Assembly: GCA_023132135.1 (NCBI GenBank)
Contig: JAGLYR010000002.1
Span: 1-12,209, forward strand
From: Candidatus Eiseniibacteriota bacterium
Lineage (GTDB): Bacteria; Arandabacterota; Arandabacteria; JAGLYR01
Direction of reading: 5' to 3'
Length of the DNA: 12,209 nt
A program made the translations under genes and the position numbers. Shown here one piece after another: positions 6,689-12,209 of this stretch. Position 1 is the stretch's first letter. Every line of letters begins with the position of its first letter. A model generated the notes under the pieces. The model was not told the DNA's origin. It saw only the letters and a list, made by a program, of their open reading frames with translations, and made no database searches.

Positions 6689-6729
6689 GTGCTACGTGCC
6701 CCGTGCTTCGTGCCTCGTGCAAGGAAAAG
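6689..6729 (+). repeat. Second heptamer (7-bp) repeat array with the same tail
   Basis: Four heptamers GTGCTAC, GTGCCCC, GTGCTTC, GTGCCTC (6689-6716) and a partial GTGC, followed by AAGGAAAAG (6721-6729). The junction GTGCAAGGAAAAG is identical to the one at 3032-3044. Here the array lies in the upstream leader or promoter region of the minus-strand carboxypeptidase gene. The rest of the gap (6730-6863) shows no coding frame I would support. Confidence 0.75.
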
Positions 6730-6863
6730 AGTATTGGAACCATAGGTTAGCACAGACGCGCCACGAACAGGAAGCTCCGATACGGCCGTTCTGGCCAAGC
6801 TTGACGCCGGTTCGGGATTTCGGTAGGTTGGACGCGGAGCCCGCATTTCTCACCAGGCCAACC

Positions 6864-6889
6864 AGTGTCTTGTCCCGGGACACGGCACT
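6864..6889. promoter_or_regulatory. 26-bp imperfect inverted repeat upstream of the small membrane gene
   Basis: Two 13-base arms (AGTGTCTTGTCCC and GGGACACGGCACT) pair at 11 of 13 positions around a perfect 12-bp centre, TGTCCCGGGACA (6871-6882). It ends 15 bp before the ATG at 6905 and just before its AGGA ribosome site. The size and symmetry would suit a dimeric regulator's operator, or an mRNA hairpin controlling translation. No T-run follows, so it is not a standard terminator. Confidence 0.4.
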
Positions 6890-6904
6890 AACCAGGACGG
6901 TCCC

Positions 6905-7162
6905 ATGTCTCTCTCCACAATCATCCTCCTTTTCGTGGTCCTGTTCCTGGTCTGCTGCGCCATATTCTGGCGGAACATGCACCAGCAAAAGAGGCCCAGA
7001 AAACGCTTCAAGGTCGGCAGGGCCCGCAGGAAGAACATCCATCCCATCTACGGCAGTCGGATCAGCTACACGCAAATCGCCCGCGAAGAACACTCGTCCG
7101 CGCCTCCCCCCCTCAATCGCGGCAAGTCGCCGCCGGATACGCCCACGAAGACATCTTCCTGA
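6905..7162 (+). CDS. Small single-pass membrane protein, unknown function
   Basis: 85 aa. Residues 4-22 are one continuous hydrophobic segment (STIILLFVVLFLVCCAIFW), followed at once by a strongly basic stretch (residues 28-43 with many Lys/Arg). This predicts N-out/C-in topology with a basic, Pro/Ser-rich cytoplasmic tail of about 60 residues. AGGA (6894-6897) is seven bases before the ATG, and third codon positions are mostly G or C as in neighbouring genes. This favours a real gene over the competing minus-strand frame. It ends 50 bp from the convergent EIIA-like gene. I do not recognise a family. The two adjacent cysteines (17, 18) lie within the membrane segment. Confidence 0.6.
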   Translation: MSLSTIILLFVVLFLVCCAIFWRNMHQQKRPRKRFKVGRARRKNIHPIYGSRISYTQIAREEHSSAPPPLNRGKSPPDTPTKTSS

Positions 7163-7212
7163 ACTGCATGGGCCGGAACCGTAGCAGAAACCCGGTGAGA
7201 AACGCAGGCTAG

Positions 7213-7719
7213 CTAGATGCTGGTCCGGAGAACCGACACGATGTCGTGGGCTCCAGGAGCTTCGAGGAGGGCCTGGCGGACGGTGTCATAGCGAAGCGCC
7301 GTGGCCAAGGTCTTGTAAGCGCGAAGGTAGGACTTGTCGTCGTACGGGGGAGCAGCCATCACGAAGAACAGCCGAACGGGTTTCCCGTCCGGTGCATCGA
7401 AGGGAATACCCCGGGTCGAACGGGCGATCGCCGCGACGAACTGCGTCACCTGCATGGTGCGTATGTGGGGAAAGGCAATTCCCATCCCGACCGCAGTGGT
7501 GGCCCTCTTTTCCCGGTTGTAGAGATCGTTGAAGAGCTTGTTCTTGTTCCCGACGCACTCAGCCCGGCAGATGAGCTCGGTGAGAGCGCGCAGTGTGCGC
7601 TGCTTCAGCTCTTCCAGCTGAGCGCGCGGCATTCCGTCCTCGGATTCCTCGATCCCTTCCCAGACGCGGTCGAGATCGAGATCGATGAGGTTGTCTTTGA
7701 GAGAGCTGAGAATTGCCAT
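7213..7719 (-). CDS. Second PTS EIIA type-2-like regulatory protein
   Basis: 168 aa. The phosphoacceptor loop is recognisable as TTAVGMGIAFPHIRT, with H85 in the position of the EIIA active histidine. KPVRLFFVMAAPPYDDKSYLRAYKTLA matches the second half of the fold. Two departures from typical PtsN are visible. The N-terminal part has a divergent acidic helix (residues 17-40). The second conserved histidine, H120 in the other copy in this window, aligns with R133. With no EIIB, EIIC, HPr or EI genes nearby it is most likely a regulatory rather than a transport protein. It could receive phosphate poorly or act as an unphosphorylatable partner; that is inference. ATG 7719 has GGAG directly against it and GGGGAA further upstream, so the ribosome site is not ideal. 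It follows the DUF3857 gene by 119 bp on the same strand. Confidence 0.82.
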   Translation of the reverse strand: MAILSSLKDNLIDLDLDRVWEGIEESEDGMPRAQLEELKQRTLRALTELICRAECVGNKNKLFNDLYNREKRATTAVGMGIAFPHIRTMQVTQFVAAIARSTRGIPFDAPDGKPVRLFFVMAAPPYDDKSYLRAYKTLATALRYDTVRQALLEAPGAHDIVSVLRTSI

Positions 7720-7759
7720 CTCCGGTTCCCCGTATATTCATGCGAGATGATAAACCGCC

Positions 7760-7788
7760 ATTCTCTTATCGACACCGACACGGGTCAA
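7760..7788 (-). promoter_or_regulatory. Candidate promoter of the second EIIA-like gene
   Basis: On the minus strand TTGACC (7783-7788) and GAGAAT (7760-7765) are spaced by 17 bp, matching the consensus at 5/6 and 4/6 positions. This would place the transcript start about 35 nt before ATG 7719. It would let this gene be expressed independently of the upstream DUF3857 gene. Confidence 0.35.
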
Positions 7789-7838
7789 CTGAATTCCAAG
7801 TCAGGTATCTCTGCTGCGAGGGCCGAAGCATCAGGCTA

Positions 7839-9764
7839 TCAAGGGCCTCTCTTCTCCAGAAGCACGAGTGAGTTCTTCGGGGAGGTTACCGCGTCGAAAG
7901 CGGCTTTGAACTCGGGATAGGCCTCCACGGGAATCCGTGCGTTTTTCACGGCGATGTTCCGCTCGATCGTGATCAGGCGGTGTTCCTCGTCCACGGCCGA
8001 CGTGACACTCCACCACCCCAGAGCATTCTCCACAGAGTAGGCGGGCGGAACGTAGACCGGGTCGTACCCCTCGGGTATCTCCAACTCAGTCCGGTAAACC
8101 TCGCGGAAGCCCGACTCCATCACGAAGTCATACGTCCGCTGCTTCAGCCCCGGATATGCCGGCAGGTTCGCGAACTGCAGAGGGAACGCAGGAAGTCGGA
8201 GGATCATCATCTCCCCCTGAACCAACCCGAAGCTCTCGGCTGAAAACGACATCGAGACGGACGCCGCTGTCGTGAGATCCGCCATGTCGGATACGAAGAG
8301 ATCTCCCAGAATCGCGCCTTCGGACAGGCGGTTGGCCGCCTTGGAGAATTCCATCTCCCTCTCCCGCCGGGTCTTCTCCGCCAGATACCGGCGGGCCCGG
8401 TGGTCGAAATGCCCTCCGAGCGAACACTCCGCCTTGCCAATCGCCGATCCGTCGGCATCCACCACCACATGCAGAGCTTTTTCCGAGAAGTTCCGGTCGT
8501 GGCGGGCTTCCGGGATCGTTACCATCTCGAACCCTCCGGGCCTGACCAGCAACGCGCGGTTTCCGCCCCCCCGGGGGTAGAAGCCGAAAAGACAGTGCTC
8601 GGCTCCTGGATCCAGGAAAAGACAACCGGATGGGCGATCCACAGCCACCATAAGGTCGTTGAACTGTTTCAGCGTCGGCACCGATTCCACCAGGTCCATC
8701 CTCCGGTGGTCATATAGCACCGGGAAACCCTCGATCCCCACCCAGGCCAAGGCGGCAACCAGCAGCACAGCCTTGTCGCGGCAATCGCCGTACCGGTTGT
8801 GATAGACCTCCGCCGCCGGATTGGGTTCGTAGCCGCCGATCCCCAGATCCAGTTCCACAGAGCGCACATCGTTCACGACGTGCAGGAAGATCTCCCTGAT
8901 CTTCTCCTCCTCTGTCGCCAGCCCCATCACCCATTCATCTACAGCTGAGCCGAGGTCTCCTCCCGGGATCACCTTTGAGAAAAAACCATCGGCAAACCGC
9001 CCGGCAACACGACCCCAATCGTCTGTCGTCGCGAACACCAATCGGGCGGTTACCGCATCCATGGGCGGCATGTTGGACTCCGGTACAACGCGAGGGACGT
9101 CCGTCATCCGCCAACTATACGTCGTACGCCCCGAGGAACGGGCAACCTGTGGTTCGGGGACGCCGCCAAGGGCCTCGTAGGCCACTTTCGTCTCGCCAGG
9201 AACGGTCAGCGAAAAAGCCCCGTCCACAACGGGCTGTAAAAACTGAAAGACCACCGAGCCCCCCAGAGGACCTCCTTCGCTGGAAGTAGTCTCCCGCTCA
9301 AGATCCAGGCCGAGAACGGACCCTTTGAGCGACGCCGGATAGGAGAACACCCTCTCGAGAACATTGGAATACACAGAAGCGCCTTCCAGCTCCGGCGGGT
9401 TGATGTCGTTCATGGCGTCTTTCTCGACATCGATGGTCCGGAGGTTCTTCCTCACCGTCAGCGCGGTCCGCACATCCACCTTCTGCGCGTCGGCATCGTA
9501 CAGGAACCTGTAGTCGCTGAACTCCCGGCGCCCCTGGTTGGTGAGGATCTTCACAGCCCGCCGGAGTATCATTGTTTCCCGCTCATCCTCATGGATCTGC
9601 ACATCCCGGTCGAGCAGGAGAATCAATCCATCCGCTTCAGAGAAGTCCTCGGCCGTTGGTGCGGACCGGGCGATGTCGACAAAGTCGACATCGCCGGCCC
9701 GCGCCGTGCCCATCAGGCAGATCAGTACCGCCGTAGCCACTGCCGGCAGGAATACTCGTCTCAT
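7839..9764 (-). CDS. DUF3857 / transglutaminase-like exported protein
   Basis: 641 aa, the usual length for the DUF3857-transglutaminase core-C-terminal beta-domain family. Residues 1-23 are a Sec signal (cleavage after ARA), so it acts in the periplasm or beyond. DUF3857 spans about 45-230. The transglutaminase-like core is about 270-400, with the catalytic-cysteine motif NRYGDCRDKA (C328) and the acid in FLDPG (D385). The third member of the triad, normally a histidine in F-N-H, reads F368-N369-D370, so the expected catalytic histidine is missing and the core may be inactive or binding-only. The C-terminal ~200 residues are beta-rich as in DUF3858-type tails. The substrate and role of this family are not established. 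AGGGGAG six bases upstream fixes ATG 9764. A perfect palindrome lies within codons for residues 24-32, just after the signal peptide. Confidence 0.88.
   Translation of the reverse strand: MRRVFLPAVATAVLICLMGTARAGDVDFVDIARSAPTAEDFSEADGLILLLDRDVQIHEDERETMILRRAVKILTNQGRREFSDYRFLYDADAQKVDVRTALTVRKNLRTIDVEKDAMNDINPPELEGASVYSNVLERVFSYPASLKGSVLGLDLERETTSSEGGPLGGSVVFQFLQPVVDGAFSLTVPGETKVAYEALGGVPEPQVARSSGRTTYSWRMTDVPRVVPESNMPPMDAVTARLVFATTDDWGRVAGRFADGFFSKVIPGGDLGSAVDEWVMGLATEEEKIREIFLHVVNDVRSVELDLGIGGYEPNPAAEVYHNRYGDCRDKAVLLVAALAWVGIEGFPVLYDHRRMDLVESVPTLKQFNDLMVAVDRPSGCLFLDPGAEHCLFGFYPRGGGNRALLVRPGGFEMVTIPEARHDRNFSEKALHVVVDADGSAIGKAECSLGGHFDHRARRYLAEKTRREREMEFSKAANRLSEGAILGDLFVSDMADLTTAASVSMSFSAESFGLVQGEMMILRLPAFPLQFANLPAYPGLKQRTYDFVMESGFREVYRTELEIPEGYDPVYVPPAYSVENALGWWSVTSAVDEEHRLITIERNIAVKNARIPVEAYPEFKAAFDAVTSPKNSLVLLEKRGP
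9669..9695. repeat. Perfect 27-bp inverted repeat (12-bp arms, 3-bp loop) inside the DUF3857 gene
   Basis: Arm GGCGATGTCGAC (9669-9680), spacer AAA, and exact complementary arm GTCGACATCGCC (9684-9695). Flanking bases stop pairing. It encodes the start of the mature protein (GDVDFVDIA), 69-95 nt downstream of the start codon. It could be an intragenic operator, an mRNA hairpin, or chance reinforced by a locally repetitive peptide (DVDFVD). Confidence 0.7.
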
Positions 9765-9818
9765 GCACGCTCCCCTTGAGAGAATGTGGGCCGCGTCGTA
9801 CAGCTTGTGCGCTGCTCC

Positions 9819-9840
9819 TGGAAATCAGATGGAAATCAGA
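9819..9840 (+). repeat. 11-bp direct tandem duplication in a divergent intergenic region
   Basis: TGGAAATCAGA occurs twice with no spacer (9819-9829, 9830-9840). It lies between the divergent DUF3857 and TPR-membrane genes, in the region where both promoters should be. ACGTAA also recurs at 9841 and 9862. It may be a tandem regulator site or simple slippage. Confidence 0.5.
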
Positions 9841-9933
9841 ACGTAAGACGTGACGCGCAAAACGTAAAGAGGAAATCGTCGGGGCGTGTCCGGACTGGAC
9901 ATCCGCTCCGCTTCGGGGAATAATGCCTTCATC

Positions 9934-11916
9934 ATGACGCAGCCAGCGAAAGTCCCGGACAGGCGTGATTCCCGAACCATCTGGTTCATTTCCCTCCTGG
10001 GCATAGCGGTTCTTCTCGTTCACCTGGCCGCGTCCCTTTCCTACTCCAACTGGTTCTGGGGATTTCACCACTACTTTTTCCTGCCGCGGACATGGACCGT
10101 GGTCCTCCTTGGCATCGGATGCCTGCTTTGCCTGCCGTGGAACTGGTCCCGTCTTTCCGCCCCCGGCAACCGGGCAGGACTGTTTCCCGGTGGGAATCGC
10201 CTTTCGCCCGCAACCCGGGACGTCCTGATCGCTGCAATCTTCGGCATTGTGTTCTGGCAGTTCCGGATGCCTCTTCACTTCCTCGGGGACGGCCGTCTCA
10301 TAATCCGACTCCTGGACCAGGGTTTCTGGTTCCATCCGCATGAACCCCTGGACCGGATGATCCACGCCGGAGTCCTGCAGATCGCCCGGCCGCTGCTGAG
10401 GTGGGACGGCGAGACGGTGTACTCGGTCCTGAGCGTCACCGCCGGTGCTGTCTATGTTTTCGCCGCTCTCCGCCTTGGCAGGCTGCTGGGTCGCAGGGTG
10501 TTCGTAACATCATGCCTTATGACTCTGGGCACGGTTCAGCTCTTCTTCGGTTACGCCGAGAGCTACTCGCTGGCCACAGCGATGATTCTTGTGTATCTCC
10601 TCACAGCCCTCCAGTACCTGGCCGGCACGCGGAGGCTCATCTGGATTGTCCTCGCCCTTGTCGCGGGGATTGCCCTACACTTCGCGCTGCTCTTTCTGGT
10701 CCCATCCTTCCTCTACCTGTTGTGGGCCGGGCCGGCGGCGGACTCCCGGAATTCAATGCGGAGGCTCGGCGTGGGTGCAGTTCTCTCTGCAGCAGCCACA
10801 GTGTTCCTGTTGGCGATGTCACGGCGCCTCGCTCCGGATGACACGAGCCTCCTCCTCGTCCCGATCCTTCCGGACCCTATCGCACAGTACACACTGCTCT
10901 CCTGGGAACACCTGGTCGATGTCCTCAACGAACAGGTTCTCATCTCCCCACTGGGCTGGGTTGTGGGGCTGGGTTTCGTCGTTGCATTCTGCAGGAGCAG
11001 GGATCTCCGGCGCTCCCGCAGATTCGGTTTTCTCATGGTCGCGGGCGTGGTTCCACTTCTCTTCAATCTGATCCTGCGTCCGGGTCTGGGAGGAAGCCGG
11101 GACTGGGATCTCTGGTCCCTGGGCTCCCTGCCCTTCATGATCGCCGCGGCCTGCTGGCTGGCCGGGCATGCCCGAGATCGAGTCGGCCGGAGAGCGGCGT
11201 GGGTTCTCGTGGTCGTCGGCCTCTTTCACATTCTCCCCTGGATTGGCGTCAACCACAGCCGGGATCTCGGCCTGGATCGCTTCGACCGAATGTTGGAGAA
11301 CAACGCTTTGTGGACGGCGAAGCGAAAGGCCGCTGCCCGGGCGGAGCTGGCAGGATTCTACTTCGACCAGTACGCTTGGGCCGAAGCAGCCGGTCACTTC
11401 GAGAAAGCCGCTGCTCTCGATCCGGAGAGAGCTCGCTACTGGTGCCATCTCGGCACGTCCTACCTCATGCTCGGGCAAATCGACAGCGCCGAAGACCGGA
11501 TTCTCCGCTCCATCAGGGCCGATCCCAACTACGCCAAGGCCTACTGCAACCTCGCACAGGTCTACTTCCGGCAGGGTCGGATTACAGAGGCGGAGATCCG
11601 GTTCCGCCGGGCCGTCGAGCTGGACCCGGGCCATTCCAACTCCCACTTCAACCTTGGGAATCTGTACCGGGCTCGCGGGGAAATCGATCTTGCAATAGAG
11701 TCCTACAGACACGCCGTCCAGGCGGACCCGCGGATTCCGCTGTACTGGTCCGAGCTGGCCAAGACTCTCGAACGCGCTCCCGGCCGCCGTGCCGAGGCGC
11801 TGGATGCGTGGAGGCGTGTTGAGGCTCTCACCCGGAGGGACCCGTCTATGCTGGAGATGCTGGGGGAAGCGCAACGGCGGATTGAGAATGGGAAGAACCT
11901 TCTGGAGGCCCGCTAG
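9934..11916 (+). CDS. Polytopic membrane protein with GT-C-like N-terminal domain and C-terminal TPR repeats
   Basis: 660 aa from ATG 9934. The first ~440 residues contain about 11-12 hydrophobic spans (first at about 16-35, last about 421-439). An acidic loop HFLGDG (D119) follows the third span, and a GYAESYSLAT segment (206-215) opens the sixth. Acidic residues in the first large external loop are typical of GT-C lipid-sugar glycosyltransferases of the PMT/ArnT type, so a role in glycosylating envelope molecules is plausible but unproven. Residues ~472-602 form about four TPR units (for example LGTSYLMLGQIDSAEDRILRS and NLGNLYRARGEIDLAIESYR), a protein-docking surface. A GTG at 9886 would add 16 residues; neither start has a convincing ribosome site, and the ATG is preferred because it leaves a short basic cytoplasmic lead. 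It is divergent from the DUF3857 gene. Confidence 0.82.
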   Translation: MTQPAKVPDRRDSRTIWFISLLGIAVLLVHLAASLSYSNWFWGFHHYFFLPRTWTVVLLGIGCLLCLPWNWSRLSAPGNRAGLFPGGNRLSPATRDVLIAAIFGIVFWQFRMPLHFLGDGRLIIRLLDQGFWFHPHEPLDRMIHAGVLQIARPLLRWDGETVYSVLSVTAGAVYVFAALRLGRLLGRRVFVTSCLMTLGTVQLFFGYAESYSLATAMILVYLLTALQYLAGTRRLIWIVLALVAGIALHFALLFLVPSFLYLLWAGPAADSRNSMRRLGVGAVLSAAATVFLLAMSRRLAPDDTSLLLVPILPDPIAQYTLLSWEHLVDVLNEQVLISPLGWVVGLGFVVAFCRSRDLRRSRRFGFLMVAGVVPLLFNLILRPGLGGSRDWDLWSLGSLPFMIAAACWLAGHARDRVGRRAAWVLVVVGLFHILPWIGVNHSRDLGLDRFDRMLENNALWTAKRKAAARAELAGFYFDQYAWAEAAGHFEKAAALDPERARYWCHLGTSYLMLGQIDSAEDRILRSIRADPNYAKAYCNLAQVYFRQGRITEAEIRFRRAVELDPGHSNSHFNLGNLYRARGEIDLAIESYRHAVQADPRIPLYWSELAKTLERAPGRRAEALDAWRRVEALTRRDPSMLEMLGEAQRRIENGKNLLEAR

Positions 11917-12209
11917 CCTGCTTTATGCACAGGTTTTCCGGCCTGATACTGCAACTCTGTGGTCCGGCATATGGTTGGTACGCGAAAACGGCAGCGTTGG
12001 TGTCCTTCGACGGGCTCAGGACGAACGGTCTGGGGGCCTGTCTGGTGCCGATTGACACACTGTTTCGTACACATGGGACCTCGGTGTGTCTCGCTTTCTG
12101 CCTCAGAGTCGGAGACGGCAATGCTGCCATTGTAGCCTGGGTTATTCAGGAATCCCGTGGCGAGAGGGGCGCAGGTTGTGACTGGCAAGGCGCGGGGTCG
12201 ATTTCGACC
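11917..12209. other. Non-coding tail region
   Basis: 293 bases to the right edge with no gene I would support. Short minus-strand frames here simply read through the palindromic repeat at 12002-12022. A TTGACA at 12052-12057 has no -10 partner at proper spacing. The last 14 bases (12196-12209) form a GGTCGA-TT-TCGACC inverted repeat that is cut by the window edge. Confidence 0.5.
12002..12029. repeat. REP-like palindromic repeat unit
   Basis: GTCCT (12002-12006) and AGGAC (12018-12022) form the arms around TCGACGGGCTC, followed by GAACGGT. From general knowledge this is a widespread intergenic repeat in environmental bacteria; its spurious translations, such as FVLSPSKD and RPEPVEG, turn up in many predicted proteins. 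It lies 85 bp beyond the stop of the TPR membrane gene and may act as a mRNA 3' end structure or be a mobile miniature repeat. Confidence 0.6.

Noticed and set aside
6692-7093. Minus-strand frame of 133 codons across the small membrane gene
   Set aside because: It runs through the heptamer repeat and dyad. The plus-strand ORF has a better ribosome site and a coherent membrane segment plus basic tail.
10819-11874. Minus-strand open frame of 351 codons opposite the TPR region
   Set aside because: The plus strand encodes clear membrane spans and TPR motifs; the antisense frame shows no recognisable domain.
12052-12075. Promoter near the right edge starting with TTGACA
   Set aside because: No acceptable -10 hexamer occurs at 16-18 bp spacing and no gene start follows within the window.
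12196-12209. Terminal GGTCGA-TT-TCGACC inverted repeat as a mobile-element end
   Set aside because: It is short, sits at the window edge and has no partner copy or transposase in view.

Overview
The window is about 60% G+C, compact bacterial DNA with eight complete protein genes, one gene cut by the left edge, and one small membrane ORF. No rRNA, tRNA, CRISPR array, transposase or phage gene was seen. The gene set is a lipoprotein PBP4-type carboxypeptidase, a DUF3857/transglutaminase-like exported protein, a TPR-tailed polytopic membrane protein and two stand-alone EIIA-type regulators. Together with intergenic short-period repeats, it suggests an uncultivated Gram-negative lineage, perhaps an FCB-like phylum such as Eisenbacteria or Latescibacteria. 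This placement comes from general resemblance only and is low confidence.

Layout. 1-1322 (minus): secreted protein, cut by the left edge. 1469-2919 (plus): a two-gene operon, an iron-sulfur flavoprotein overlapping a zinc-type metallo-beta-lactamase-fold hydrolase by 4 bp. 2920-3137: non-coding, with modular 7-bp and 9-bp tandem repeats. 3138-3999 (minus): an EIIA(Ntr)-like gene followed by a short zinc-ribbon gene, visibly lower in G+C than its neighbours. 4204-5169 (plus): Gfo/Idh/MocA oxidoreductase, whose stop codon overlaps that of the convergent 5166-6659 (minus) D-Ala-D-Ala carboxypeptidase lipoprotein. 6660-6904: a second 7-bp repeat array and a 26-bp dyad. 6905-7162 (plus): small single-pass membrane protein. 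7213-7719 (minus): a second EIIA-like protein. 7839-9764 (minus): DUF3857/transglutaminase-like exported protein. 9934-11916 (plus): GT-C-like membrane protein with TPRs. 11917-12209: non-coding, with a palindromic repeat unit.

How the genes may relate. Two EIIA-type phosphoacceptor domains without any EIIB, EIIC, HPr or EI nearby point to regulatory PTS(Ntr)-like roles rather than sugar import. Several products act in or outside the inner membrane. Otherwise the genes look like independent housekeeping or accessory units rather than one pathway. I did not find a clearly new multi-gene defence or mobile system. The most unusual signals are the modular heptamer arrays at two intergenic sites, a perfect 12-bp-arm palindrome inside the DUF3857 gene, and an apparent loss of the catalytic histidine in that protein's transglutaminase core.
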